From: Trichaptum fuscoviolaceum
Lineage: Eukaryota > Basidiomycota > Agaricomycetes > Hymenochaetales > Trichaptaceae
Assembly (NCBI GenBank): GCA_910574455.1
Contig: CAJSYZ010000009.1
Span: 1,302,001-1,366,000, forward strand
DNA: 64,000 nt
Direction: 5' to 3'
Part shown: positions 35,573 through 47,929 of the stretch, piece by piece
How the letters are laid out: every line of letters begins with the position of its first letter
How positions within the stretch are numbered: position 1 is the first letter of the stretch
Translations under genes and position numbers: made by a program
Notes under the pieces: model-generated
What the model was told of the DNA's origin: nothing
What the model saw: only the letters and a program-made list of their open reading frames with translations
Database searches by the model: none

Positions 35573-37375
35573 TATTGATAAGGGCGAGAATTATGGGTTT
35601 GCCAGTGTGTGATCAAGGTTGTAAATTGTGATGGCGATGACGTATTTATGTAGAAAATAAGAAGCTGTCAGTGGGCGCTACAATAAAGAATACGAGCTCA
35701 AACTCAGAGCGGATTATCCTGGCTTCCGTTGTGAAATATGTAAGCTTCAGGATGGTACGGTATTCCGAGACGTGATGGAACTATTAAGGAAGTGATGAGG
35801 AGGTTTCAGAGACTGTGGCGATACTATCATCCTGAGGCTAATCTGTACGAAACCTGCCCTAATGCTTACGTAAATATGAACAGACAATGGACTTCATTTC
35901 GGTGAAGTCTCTTTTTACTTTACAGTCATCTTAGTCCAGACTGTTCAGTATTCGTTTTCATTCAGAAACACCGTTGAAACATGCATACGTTGGCTTTGAT
36001 CCACAGAACAAAATGGCATATGTCCTTAGCCGTGAGTGATATAGGAGTACCAATCCAACAATAGCGCGGAGGCGCATCCTATACTAACTAGCTTTCTCGT
36101 CTAGAACAATGAATGCATCGAGCTCTGGGCTACTAGAATTGACTCTGATATTCTTGTCCCCCAAGACACAAAATAGTCGGTTTAGATGGGAATGGTCAGG
36201 GTTCCTTGGGCCTATGGCTGACTCCTCTCTAGGCATACTTCTTTCCTATTTCACCGCGAGCAGCTTCTGAAAGGTGTACGTCCTTTAGCGACATCCAATC
36301 GTAAGGGATATTCTAAATCTCATGAGGACTGATATTAGCTGTTTTTTAGAGCTTCGTTTAACGACACTCTACAGTGCCCGACTACGAACATCAGTTGCCT
36401 CAACGTACCGTCCTGAGCCCTGCAAGCAAGTCTTCAATGAAACGACCCTCCAATCTAGCTGACCTAAACATAATGGTTGCTTAGTTGTGCTGGCCTAATA
36501 CTGGATGGAACATCAGTAATATGTGCTGCTACAAGATGCCGTGTAAGTGCTTCGCCAGTGTATCCTTTGATCCCATCATGCGCTGAACTGGGATTTTATC
36601 ATCTATTAGATCGCCCATTACTCGCATTCCTTCGTCTGCCCGTTCAACATAATGACAGGTGTCATCAGGAGCCTAGATTCTCCATTTTAGGGGGAATATG
36701 AGCTCCAGGGTTACAATGCGTTTTCTGTTGATTGACGAGCTGGGTTCTGTCTTGTAAGCATTCTTCTCATTCCTCTCACCAGTTCAAAACTGCTAGCCTC
36801 AAGAGCCTTGCTCAATTAAACTTGATTTGAAATTGGAATGGATTTACATCGGCCAAGTTCATTTCTTTTCACGTCCATATCAAATGATTGCAGGGATGTT
36901 CGCATGCTACATATGAGATCACATTTCGCCACAGTCTACAGTGTAGTCGGGATGAGTAATCAATATGTCTCTTCTTATCTTCATGCCGTCTTCCATGAGA
37001 TTGACATCTTTCAAGACTTTTCCATGTGCTTCCGCTGGATCATGCACGAAGAAGTGTGATAGTGCAGTAAGCATACTCTCATATTTTGAAGATTCGGCAG
37101 CGTCAGCCTGCACAACTGTACGGATTTTTTTCGTTGTTGTTGCTCACCTCCATCGCAACCGCGCCTAACATCATAATTCAGAGCTTTGAGCGTATAGCTC
37201 TGTTGCTACTCCTGTGCTCCAGAGTCCGATGCGGACGCTATTTCAAATAGACTTCTGTAGCCGGGCGGGACTGAATGGGCAATAGGACCCGTGCACGAAC
37301 AGCACTCAATTCATTGGGCCGGCAAGCGCGGGGTACCCCACATTGTGCCGAGAGCCGGAAACACATGAAGTCCTT
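35573..37375. other. 1.8-kb intergenic region, no gene supported
   Basis: Divergent upstream region between the TPR gene and the P450. A 64-codon minus frame (37113-36919) was looked at but has no recognisable motif. Confidence 0.4.
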
Positions 37376-37380
37376 TATAA
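37376..37380 (+). promoter_or_regulatory. TATA box of the P450 gene
   Basis: TATAA within CTTTATAAGG, 67 bp upstream of the ATG at 37443. Confidence 0.5.
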
Positions 37381-37442
37381 GGATCGACAAGCGAAGCTCT
37401 GATCCAGAGGTCTGAACTCAGAACTTTCACTCAACCTTCACC

Positions 37443-39808
37443 ATGTCGCTAACTACCCCGGGCTTTATTTTCGTTGTACGCGGGCTGGTGAACCTCTTGA
37501 TACCAGTTGCAGGTGTATATGGAGGAATTTATGTTCTGGGAGATGTGATAGACCTGCCGATCCCCGGACCGCTGACGAAATGGATCGCCGCGATCTGCGC
37601 TAGCCCCTTGCTTGCTATCTCGAAGAGTGCCTGGGCCCGCTTCCGGGAGGCGCGCGAGGCAAGAAAGATGGGTGCAACTCCGGTTCCGGTCTTGAATGGA
37701 AAATGGATTGGCAACTTCGATATTCTGTTAGCTTTGAAAAAGGGTTTTGAAGTCGGGTACCCTGGTACGCGGTGCTATCTCTGCTCGTTAATTTTCTTTT
37801 TGCTTATTCTCCATGCAGCGGAAGCATTCTGGCCTATTTTCGACAGGCTTGGACCTATCGTAAACCTTCGGGTGTTTGGGCAGAATCAAATCTTTACGAC
37901 GGAACCAGATCATATTAAGGTACGTGCATTCGTCCAAAGTTGAGAAGAGTTTTACTGAGATTCTAGCTCAGCAAATCCTCGCCACTGAGTTCAACAACTT
38001 CGAGAAAGGTGGGTCTCGTCAAAAGCTGCTCCTTTAGCCATACATAACCTTGCTACAGGTACACCGTTCATCGAGGCATCCAAATCTGTTCTAGGCACTG
38101 GGGTATTCAACTCCGATGCAGACATGTGGAAGTTCCACCGGGCGATGACAAGACCATTCTTTAGCAAGGACCGCATCAGCCATTTCGACATCTTTGAGCG
38201 GCATGCAGACGAAGCAATCACAGCAATCCAGCAGCGGCTCCGGGAAGGATATGCGATCGACTTCCAAGACCTCGTCTCCCGCTTCACACTGGACTCGGCA
38301 ACTGAATTCCTCTTTGGCAACTGTGTGCACTCGCTTCGCGCAGGCCTGCCGTACCCGGAGAACGCGAATCCGTCAATTGCGCGCAGGACGACCGGCCACG
38401 CTGCGGAGGTATTCGCCCAGGCTTTTGCGGAAGCACAGCTTGAGATTGCGATGCGTCTTCGTGTGGGGAAGACGTGGCCGTTGTGGGAAATCCTCCGAGA
38501 CAAGACGAAGCAGCCGATGAAGGTTGTCGATGCGTTCTTGAATCCTATTCTTGCAGAAGCACTCCGGAAGAAGCACGAGCTCCAGGCGTCTGGGAAGCTT
38601 GAGGAGAAGGATCAAGGCAAAGAAGATATTGAAGATGACGAGACCTTATTGGATCACTTGGTGAAGATGACTGACGGTCGGCTCGGGTTTTCATCTTCAT
38701 TATTGTAAATTATTACTCATGTTGAGTATAGACAAGGTCATTTTGAAAGACGAAATCTTGAATATCATGATCGCTGGCCGTGATACGGTATGTAGTCGTC
38801 GTAGGAAGAGTTTACCAATTCTCATTTCTTTTTTCCAGACTGCCGGTACTTTGACCTTTGCTATCTATCTTATGGCCCTCCATCCGGACGTCACGCAGCG
38901 CCTTCGAGCTGAAGTATTGGACAAGGTCGGACCGACACAAAGGCCAAGCTATGACAACATTCGGGACATGAAGTATTTGCGAGCCTTCATTAATGGTAAG
39001 TTCATTTCAGTACGAACCAATTCAAACTCATTCTTTTTTTCAGAAACGCTTCGTCTATATCCTGCTGTGTAAGTGCTACCCGTCTGCATCAATTATTTGC
39101 CACTCACGCCCGTCTGCAGTCCTTTCAATGTTCGACATTGCATCAAAGCGACGACGTTCTCCCCATGCAAGCCAGGGGCGAAGCCATTCTACGTTCCGTC
39201 CCAGACCAAGTACGTCTGCTCCAGTCTATAGTAATGCGTCTGCTAATGCCTCGTTCCAGTGTGTCATACTCCGTTTTCATGATGCATCGACGAACGGATC
39301 TGTGGGGTCCAGATGGTAGGTGCTAAGCTTTCTGTGCTTTTAGCATTTGTATGCCTAACCCAACATCACAGCGATGGAATTCGACCCCGACAGGTTCCTT
39401 GACGAAAGGCTGCAGAAGTACCTCACACCCAATCCGTTCATCTTCTTGCCCTTCAACGCGGGACCACGCATCTGCCTCGGCCAACAGGTAACTATTCTGA
39501 GGAAGTGCAGTATATTTCGTAGCTGACTCTAAACGTAGTTTGCGTACAACGAAACGTCCTTCATGCTTATCCGCCTTCTGCAGACGTTTGATTCGTTTGG
39601 GCTGGACATGTCTGCGCAGCCGGCCGACTCTCAACCACCACCAGAGTGGAAGAACGTACCTGGCCGCCAGTCCATCGAGCGCATCTTCCCGAAGAGCCAT
39701 TTGACTATGTATGCCCATGTAAGTGGCCTGTCAATATATCTCTTGCTGCAATATTGACTTCAGTGTCAGAAAGGACTATGGGTGCACATGCACGAGGCCA
39801 ACAACTGA
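37443..39808 (+). CDS. cytochrome P450, CYP63-like
   Basis: Heme monooxygenase anchored in the ER membrane. Twelve exons (37443-37764, 37819-37919, 37972-38008, 38059-38676, 38732-38787, 38839-38995, 39044-39068, 39120-39209, 39260-39315, 39372-39487, 39539-39718, 39764-39808) give 600 aa, the usual length for CYP63. Visible: N-terminal membrane segment, [12 protein letters not shown] of helix C, I-helix AGRDTTAG, K-helix ETLR, the PERF-like [10 protein letters not shown], and the heme loop [10 protein letters not shown] with its cysteine. The layout and the [21 protein letters not shown] end resemble CYP63 of white-rot polypores, known to oxidise alkanes and aromatic pollutants. Substrate is not predictable here. 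Confidence 0.9.
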
Positions 39809-40079
39809 AAATGTGGTAACTAACATACTGCTCCTGCCTTCTTCATTGCGACTGTAAGAGAATATATATTGTGCATGTATTTGAGTACAAATTATGTATT
39901 AACACTTATTCAACAATTGTGTGTGCGCTGAATGCTTCAAATGACGTTTCATAGATTTCCTAAGTTGAGATATGAACCGGCAGAATGTTCAGACGAAGCC
40001 GCTCCAGGGTGATACCCAATTTCAATTTCAAGTTGACCCACATAATCTAGTTTACGGTTCTGTCTCATTATAAAGTTTA
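39809..40079. other. intergenic, convergent terminators
   Basis: Short AT-rich spacer between convergent genes; nothing else seen. Confidence 0.5.
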
Positions 40080-41573
40080 TCATGGATGGCGAAAGTCTAC
40101 AGAATTGTCAGCAAATATTGAGCTGACAACATCCCATACCACCACATCTTCTGCTTTGCGCGTGAGTCTGATTGCGCATTCTGGCTCGTCCCAATGATCT
40201 ATGAATCGTAGTCTCGGGGCCAGGCGACATAAGGCAGCCGCTCTGTCATCCGCGTCGTCGGATAGATCGGGGTCACCGAGGAAGGGCACACCTCGGAAGA
40301 CTTCAAGCAAGGGAAGGTATGCAAGAACCCTAGCCCATTCTGCCTGCGAATTAAATCAGTGGCGCAGTTTCATTAGACAGAAGTTGTCGGCCTACTGGTG
40401 AAAGCAGGCGATGATATCCAACATCCTCATCCAATACAGTCTCTTCACCGTCAACGCGCAACCACTTGAGGTTTTTGTACCTGTAAATGTAGTTGAGTGC
40501 GCCTAAGCGATCGAAACCGAGTGCGCAGATTTTGTTGACATCCAGTTTGTCGGCCGATAGATCGTAGCTGTAGCCTTTGACACAGCGTAAGTTATTTTGA
40601 GAATCGATGTTATCGCGGAGGACGAGAGAGACTCCTTCAGCACTTCCCGTAAGCTTCTCAAGGTACGGCAATGTAACCCGTCCTAAGGAATATACATTAG
40701 AATTCTGCAATCCAGTCAAATCGTAGTGCAGTTCGACAAGATTCGAATGGAAACGAAAGAAGTCCTCGATACTACGAGGATCCGTTCCGCTGGCAAGTCT
40801 CATCTCCAGACTCAAGGAGCGAAGTTGAGGTAGTGATGTGGGCGGAAGAGTCCAAGCATTCAGCCTGTAGTTCGGTAGACGTATGGATAGCCTCTTTGGG
40901 ATGAGTAAGCTCAAGCATGTAAGCAAGCTGTAAAAGATACCTCAAGGAAGGGATTATTCTGTACCCATTCAAAAAGTAGTGAATTGAGCCTCTCTTGCGT
41001 TTCTCCGTTTCTTCGTCTACAATAAGTAGATATTTCGAGATTTGTGAGGCTCGAAATCTGATTGTTTTATGTAAGCGATTAAGACATGGGTTGAGTATTA
41101 TGCACCTTTGTTATCCCGGAAGCAAACAGGATATTGCACCCCGGAAGCAAAATGACACGGAGAGATTTGAGACATGCTTTGCGCGAGAGTGATTCCCAGA
41201 CTGCAGCTTGTGCTTCTCTAGTGGGCTCGCTTGTTTCGTCAGAGATATCTACTAGAGTGACCTCGCTAAGGCTCTGCATGAGGTTGATCGCTGTCGTTGC
41301 TTCCGGAGAGATTTGTTTGAACTTGATGTCCAGACTGTTGACGTTAGCAGTTCTATCTGGGTGCGCAATAAGATCGCGCCAGGGCTCTGAGTCTTGACAA
41401 CTCGTCATGTCGATAGGGCCAATCTGCCGGTAACTGAGGTGTCTGGAAGCTACGATTGTGAAGATTGATTTGCATGTCAAGCCGAAATTCAACACGTCGA
41501 ATGCCTTGGGGATGCGAGATACAATCGCGTCCTGGATTTCTACAGGAAGTGAAAGGAGGCTTGCAAAGGACAT
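40080..41573 (-). CDS. F-box / leucine-rich-like protein
   Basis: Four exons (41573-41106, 41057-40941, 40893-40396, 40343-40080) give 448 aa. The N-terminus carries an F-box (LLSLPVEIQDAIVSRI ... LTCKSIFTIVASRHL). The rest alternates hydrophobic strands and helices as in leucine-rich repeat F-box proteins (VNSLDIKFKQI, LPQLRSLSLEMRL, VTLPYLEKL). It is not a close relative of the two long F-box paralogues at 4.8 and 12.7 kb. It lies beside the decayed family X copy, as the intact family X gene lies beside another F-box gene. Confidence 0.72.
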
Positions 41574-41769
41574 GACTGAATCTCTATGCGAAGAGAAGAG
41601 GAAGAAAAAGAGGAAGATTTAAGTCAGAGTTTAAATCATAGCAACTTGAAGTGATCCCGGATGAGTCATCACGTGAAATTCACGCGTCGATCTCCAGGCC
41701 GTGGCTTCGAGTTTTGGTTTTTGTTCTCGATTTTGGTACACTCACATTATTGTATATGGAAATACCCAG

Positions 41770-42369
41770 TCAGTAGAGGACAGATAATCCAGTCCTAGTA
41801 TTAAATAAATTTGCTCCTAAACCCTTTTCGCTGACGTCTGTCCATTTACGGCCGTCTTCCTCTAGGTCTTTTCCTGTCAGTTCAAACCTATCTCCCGCCC
41901 AGCCGCCTCGACTAACCACGTCTGAGTTGACCCAGACAAGATGCACAAGCAGGATCCACCCCATGATGGAATCATCCTCATTTTTACTAGCAAGATCTTC
42001 CGGCATGGCATCAGCTCGGACGTAAACGTCCTCTGAGAAGCGCCAGACGACTTCAGGTTGTAGGGATGTTCCTGGTAAAGAATTCCGAGTCGCTTGCCCG
42101 GACGGAGGGCAGAGTGCACGAAACGAAGGACAAAATTCCCGTGTTCAGATACCAGAGATGCCTGAGATACTACATAGACCTCCTGCGAGGTTGCAGGCCT
42201 CCACGAATATGTGAAGAGGTTGACAGTGATGTTCGAAAAAATCAACTTCCGAGTCGTAACTGCCGTGGGGGGGTCCATCCAGTGGCATTGCTTTCCCGCT
42301 GACACGGGGTCCCGGATCTGACTTCATCAGCGAGTTCACGAGACCCATTTGTAGTTGAGCCCGAATCAT
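41770..42369 (-). pseudogene. decayed copy of the F-box-like family X gene
   Basis: The segment 42006-41770 reads EDLASKNEDDSIMGWILL ... GGWAGDRFELTGKDLEEDGRKW, clearly homologous to the C-terminal part of the intact gene at 11539-12534. Upstream, homologous pieces (PEVVWRFSEDVYVRADAMPEDLA and a DPGP/DGPP region) fall in different frames, and I could not find an intact F-box-like exon or start. A truncated but expressed gene cannot be excluded. Confidence 0.5.
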
Positions 42370-43281
42370 AATGGATGTACAACGCTAGATCCGATGGTTC
42401 TTCCATGCGCAGGTTGCTCCGTCAGAACCAGCGATTTCCGTCGGGCGCAAATGTGTAACAAACAAGCAGTTTTAGAGGCTCTGGTAGCCCGCTCCCCAGA
42501 AGTCGATAGACACAAGTGCCATTCCCTTACTCCCACTGGGAGTAAAGGGCACTGTATCCCCTAAATTCGAACGTGTCAGTTTTCACCGGGGTTTCTCCGT
42601 TTTTCTTTTCTTATGTAAACTGTATTGCTTTTGCCTTTTTACCTCTTTTTCAAACCCGGAATGGGGGAGTAACATCAGGGAAACTACTTTCTGCTGAAAG
42701 TGACTTAAGTGTTACTTAAACGTCCTGAGAGACTGAAGTCTTAAATAAGGCAAGCTTTACTTATTCATGCATGTCCTCCCATTATTCAGGACAAGTTGGC
42801 TGAAATAAGTGCGGGCTGGCTTAAATAAGGAAAGATGGCTGAATCAGTGCTCTAAGTGTTTCAGGCATTCTGCATCCCAGTGCTCCAGTGTATCATCCTT
42901 TAATTACAGCAGTAGACAAGTGTTGTAAGACAAATTGCAGTGCTCAAGAGTCTAAGTGCATAAGAACGATCCAAGTATTTCATTGCATCAGAAATATATA
43001 AGACAACATTATGTAGCTATCAGTGCCTCAGCGTTCAAGTACATCAGTCATTTACGCAAGACTAAGCATAGCAGTCGCTATCATGGGATCCGCCACGACA
43101 TTATCCTGAACCTCTTCCGTGACGGGCAGTGGCAGGCCACATTTCGCTGCCGTGCCTTTGTTTCTACCGCTACGCCAAAGAACATGCAGAATTGAAGACT
43201 GCTCTGCGAGTCGATGGTAATATAATGTTGAGCGCACGGACAGAAACGAAAAGAAGAGGCTCACTAGTGATTGATTTGCCC
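42370..43281. repeat. non-coding region with short direct repeats
   Basis: AT-rich stretch with repeated CTTAAATAAGG-like words (about 42,738-42,830) and three CAGTGCTC words (about 42,857, 42,880 and 42,938). It lies between host-type genes and the transposon-associated block, so it may hold that block's left end; no terminal inverted repeat could be proved. Confidence 0.4.
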
Positions 43282-46200
43282 TTAGAAGTCTACGCAGTCC
43301 GTAGCCGAATCCCATTTTGAAGCGTCGTCCTCCTCATGATCACCATCTCCACCTAAATCCTTGTCCTTGTCCTTGCCCTCGCCCTCGACGTCGTCCTCGC
43401 CCTCGCCCTCGCCGTCGTCCTCGCCCTCGCCCTCGCCGTCGTCCTCGCCGTCGTCCTCGCCCTCGCCGTCGTCATCGCCCTCGCCGTCGTCATCGCCCTC
43501 GCCGTCGTCATCGCCCTCGCCGTCGTCATCGCCCTCGCCGTCATCATCGCCCTTGCACTCAATCTTGTCAACTCCCTCGTCCCCGCTCTCACTCAGGTTG
43601 TCGTCACCCTCAGCATTAGCATGCTCGTCCTCTGCATCACCTTCCACCTCGCCTCTATACTCAGCCACCTCACGCTCTTCACCCTTATCGTCGGTTCCGT
43701 TGGTTCCGTCTTCCCAATTATCAGCGTCTTCGTCATACGCTTTTTCGCAGGTCGAATCTGCATCTATAACGTCAAAATACAAGGAGAAGTCCCTGCCAGT
43801 GATACCCGATCCAACAAGTTCGGTGTTCTTTCTCGTATCGATATCTGTACTGGCATCGTAAGCTAGGAGGCGGGATCGAACCTTTTCCCAGTTTGATTCA
43901 GTGAAGAAAGAGGGATTTGACAACAAGTTAACATAGTCGTCCGTATGAGGTTGCCACAGAGCGCTAGTGAAATACCACTCAGCGCCGCCAAGTTCTTCTT
44001 TGATATTTTGCAACCGAGCCACCTGTTTATCAATGGCAACCTTGACCTATCCATGGGAAGATCAGCGAATAAGGACAATATAAGTGCTGAAAAAAGTAGA
44101 TACCGCTGTTGCCGCAAGGGCGAGGGCACCGATAGGCTTTCCTATGGTGTTTCTGTCCAGTATTTTATGCCGACCCATGGCCAAGACAATGTGTACGGAC
44201 AACACTGAGACCACAAGGTCAGAGCAGAACAGTCCTTGCTTCTGTACATTTAGGGTCAATGCATGGACACAAAATGCGACAATAAATACTCTTTTACTTA
44301 CCCTCTCCATACTATACCAGCTTTCCCATAGAAACGGTTCGGCTTTCTTCTTGTCAACTAGCAACTGCAACATCTTCACAATTGCTTCGTTTCGCATTGA
44401 TTTTGATTGTTCGCCGCTGATAAAACTTGCAACTGATTGCTCAGCTTTCTCAAAAAGTTTCTTGCGCCAGCTATCAGAGCATCTCTGGGCCACCTGAAAT
44501 ACAAGGATCGCATCTCAATTTGGTAAAGGTGACTTGGAGATAAGTTAGATTGACTCAACTAGAGAACAGATATCGGCGAACTGAGTTTCGTAACTGAATT
44601 CCACAGAATCAAACACTTTCCCCCACAGTGAGCTGATGAGCTTATTGTCCGGAGTTTGCCATGGTGTGACGGACTTTCCAACTGCGCGAAATAGTGAAGG
44701 TAATAGAATATGAGTCCATCCTGCCTGAGTACCGGGAGGGAGACACTGGTTCGTCGCCCTTTTCCTGCCTGGCACGCGAGATCCTTCCCTTCCTTCATTT
44801 TGATCCTTGTCCTCAAGTCCCACTGATGTCTGCATATAAGTAAATCAGCAAAATATGTCATAGAAATGAATTTGATTCGACAAACTGAGCTAGTAGTCCG
44901 AGAGACTTTGCGATGACCTTGATAAGCCCCAGTCACTAACACTTCGGGTCCGGGGGTGCAGGATGCTCTCGTCATTGCAAGGGACGGTGCTCGAGGTGCT
45001 AACGACATCTTTCGACCACCAGACTATTAGTAAGAAAAAAAGGTGAATGTCTACATTTAGAGTGTATCAATCGACTCTCACTTACTTCATTATCAGCCAC
45101 CAGCGACTGCCTCTTGCGATTAGAGGTAGCGGATCCAAGCTCCGGCTGCAGCACGTCAGAAAGCTGTTATCCGTGGCAAGTGAACAGCTCGAAAAGAAGC
45201 ACTTACTGTCATATCGGCCTCAGGCCGATAAGGAATGTCAGAGGGTTTCCTCTTCTTACTCAAGTCCTTTCCGCCTGATCAGATACGAACTTGAATGCCA
45301 ATTACCATAGAATTGACACTTACTGTGGCACCGGCCTGTGTGTCCATGTCAATCAACAATGACTTATTGATCTTGACAGTCTTATTAGCCTATTGAGATG
45401 GTTTAAATTAAGTAAACATGAAATGAAGGAATTCATTGCACGTGAAGGTAGAAGAATTACCACATTAACCTGAGAGTCGGTGTCTGGTGGCGACTTCCTC
45501 TTTCCGTTCTTTGTGACTGTGATGTCCTATTCATATGCACACATTAGCGATCGACTCGAAGTGAAGAAGGAAACGAATAGTTGCTACAGGAGAGCACCGG
45601 AAGTGAGCCTACGGTGCATCGACGCTCACACATACCTGTACACGGGGTTCCAAAGCTAGTGATCGCACCTTACAACCATAAATAAGGGGGGAACGAGAGA
45701 AGTTGAGATAAGATAGACTTACCGGTGCGCTAAGCTGCGAAATAGCAGTCCTCTTGTTTGCATCCTATCAAAATACCAATTCAGTAAGCAATGAAGGAAG
45801 GATGTACCATGAAGATCACTGTCTGGTACTCACCTGTCCACCTGGATTTATCTTGTTATTCTTATCCTCGAGTACGGGAAGGGATTACTCAGTAGATTGA
45901 AAAAATGTAGAATGATATGACATCGCTTACCGTTGAAACCTGCGACCCGGAAAGAGTGTCACGCAATAACTTCCTTTTCTTCGAGTTGACGTTGCTGCTA
46001 CCTCCATCCTGTTCATGAGACGGCAGTTGGCAGATAAATAATAACGAAGGAATATGAACAAACGGTCATGGAGCAACTGACATGAATCGAACAGTAATCA
46101 GTCGGACTCACACAAGCTTGAGCCGGCCTTGTTAGCCTCTTCGGATCGCTTCCGCCCTATAAACAAGTTATTCAGACTGCATCTGCCATTCTAATGCTCC

Positions 46201-47657
46201 GTCAACTCACAACATTTGATTCCGAATCGACAAGATGTGCCTTCTGTTGCACGCTGATTGTGCTATTTTTTACACCATGATAGCTTGTAAGGGTTATTGT
46301 TTCTCCTTCATCCTCCCAGGGACTTAAGTTTTCATCATCTGGCAATTCGACGGTGTGTCTGGTGCAGCTTTGCGTCAGCAAGGCTCATAATATAGTGGTA
46401 GCAAAGACAAGAGCGTCAATGTTGCAGGTGAAGGATTTCCAACTTGAAGTTGGGTCTCGGCCCGGGAGCGTCACGGTAGTAGTAGCCTGAGTAGGTAGTC
46501 GGGATGATGATGATCATACTAGTATGAGTTTAATAATTGAGTCTAAATCAAGCTTCTCACTCACCATTACATCGACTTGACAGTACCAGATACTGATTCA
46601 GACGCAATGCAAGATTCAAACCTCAAACTCACAAATTGATCCTTTCTGAGTCTATCCCTGCCACTGGCACCTCAAGACCTCCACCCTCTTCACCAATGAA
46701 AGTGGAATCATCTGTGTTGCGAAGCGCCCTGACAGGGCGTTTTGTCTTGTCGTTCCGCCTTGACGTAGCGGGCGAGTCTATTATGTCCGTTTCTTCATCA
46801 GAAAGACTCTCGTTCGGTCCTGCAGGAGCGTGAAAGAATGCGTCGCTGGGAGTCACGGTGGCGGCAGACCTGGACATCTTTGCGGTCTGCACACGTGTGC
46901 GAAATGGAAGTTCACCTTTGGAATCTTCTTTCCTAGCCTTTTTTGCAGGCTCCCTGTTTGGCTCATCCATACTCGCTGCTTCGCATTAAGGTGAGTCACA
47001 GTGTTCAACCTCCAAGCTTTGAGATCATCTGAAAATGTATAGGCAATGTTACTCACGAATATCCAAGTCTTCGTTGTGTCCATCTTCACAACCCGATACG
47101 TCTTTAACATCGTTCTTCGAGTCTGTTTATGCCAGTTCAAATGATCTGTGTCATCACTGATCTAAAGTTGAAGACTTACTGCTAGCTTCGCCTTTTGGCT
47201 TTCTACGTCCACGTTTGCCAGTGAGTTTGGGCACTGTTGAGCCCATCTGGGTGCGTGTCTCAAGAGCCTTTGACAAGTTGTTTTCAAGCTCTACGGTCTC
47301 TAGCATCGCTGCTTCTTGGTTCTCTGCTGCAGTCACCTTCTTGCGAACCTTGTCAGCTGCCTCTTGTTCTTTTGCTGCCCGTTTTTGCTCCGCAGCGAGT
47401 TTTTTCCTCTCTTTCGCAACCGCGACTTGCTGGGCCGCAGCTCTGCGGAAGGCTGCCCGCTCTTCCTTCTGCTTTTCCTTCTCTTCCTTCTCCTTCAATG
47501 CCTCATCCCGCCTCTCTGCCTGCCGTACTTTCCTTTTCTCTTTTTCTTCCTTCTCCCGCAATATCTCCTCCTGTGTTCGTCTTGTTCTGAGTTGTCCAAC
47601 GACTGCTCCGGGGTGCTTTTCGCTGTTCTTAGCTCTTGTCTGTCTTTGAGTTGACAT
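43282..47657 (-). CDS. gene A: large transposon-neighbour protein, coiled-coil plus KRK modules plus acidic tail
   Basis: Eighteen exons on the minus strand: 47657-47180, 47122-47057, 46978-46633, 46367-46211, 46156-46112, 46008-45931, 45866-45834, 45764-45723, 45668-45636, 45526-45470, 45389-45324, 45266-45207, 45145-45086, 45023-44886, 44829-44560, 44493-44302, 44241-44104, 44046-43282; about 1,007 aa. The 5' exon encodes a highly charged coiled-coil (RTQEEILREKEEKEKRKV). Then follow tiny phase-0 exons each carrying a basic cluster (SKKRKLL, NGKRKSPP, KKRKPS, SNRKRQS). The C-terminal domain (WTHILLPSLFRAVG ... GKPIGALALAATA ... FTESNWEKVR) resembles the DUF6532-type region of agaricomycete proteins; this is tentative. 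It ends in a GDDDGE acidic repeat. The exon at 45.5 kb may use a donor 9 nt further on. It is divergent from the transposase, 272 bp away. Confidence 0.6.
43375..43552 (-). repeat. 18-bp tandem repeat encoding GDDDGE
   Basis: Array of 18-bp and 12-bp CCCTCGCCGTCGTC-type units in the last exon of gene A, coding for alternating acidic and glycine residues. The opposite strand is open over the same stretch (Ser-Pro or Arg-Pro runs) purely because of the repeat. Confidence 0.9.
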
Positions 47658-47929
47658 TTTGTGCAGTGTTTTGAGACTTGTATGATGATAAGATGTGTCG
47701 AAGGTGCAAGTTCAAGATCAGGGAGGCGGGGGCGTCTATCTTAGACAAGTTGAAAATTTACGCCCACTACTACCGTGACTACTCTATGACTAATTTTAAC
47801 TCAGGTTCAAGTTCACTGGCACTCCGAGTCCGAGTCACTGCCAGTGCTAGCAGCCTGCCAGTGCCAGTGAGGCTCAGCTGTGAGTCCCAATTGTCAACGT
47901 GTACTACTACTGAGGTTACATTCAAGTTG
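47658..47929. promoter_or_regulatory. divergent promoter of gene A and the transposase, palindrome-rich
   Basis: 272-bp spacer containing CACTGCCAGTG at 47836-47846, neighbouring GTGCCAGTGAGG and CACTGGCACTCC words and GAGTCCGAGTC. The same words recur in other spacers of this block. Confidence 0.6.

Noticed and set aside
43317..43861. Long plus-strand frames rich in Ser-Pro or Arg-Pro opposite gene A
   Set aside because: They are the reverse reading of the 18-bp acidic repeat; no start context, splicing or conserved motif.
46593..46632. A 40-bp intron in gene A leading to a short exon FIWYCQVDVM
   Set aside because: Too short for this genome; joining 46633 directly to 46367 keeps phase and gives a better protein.
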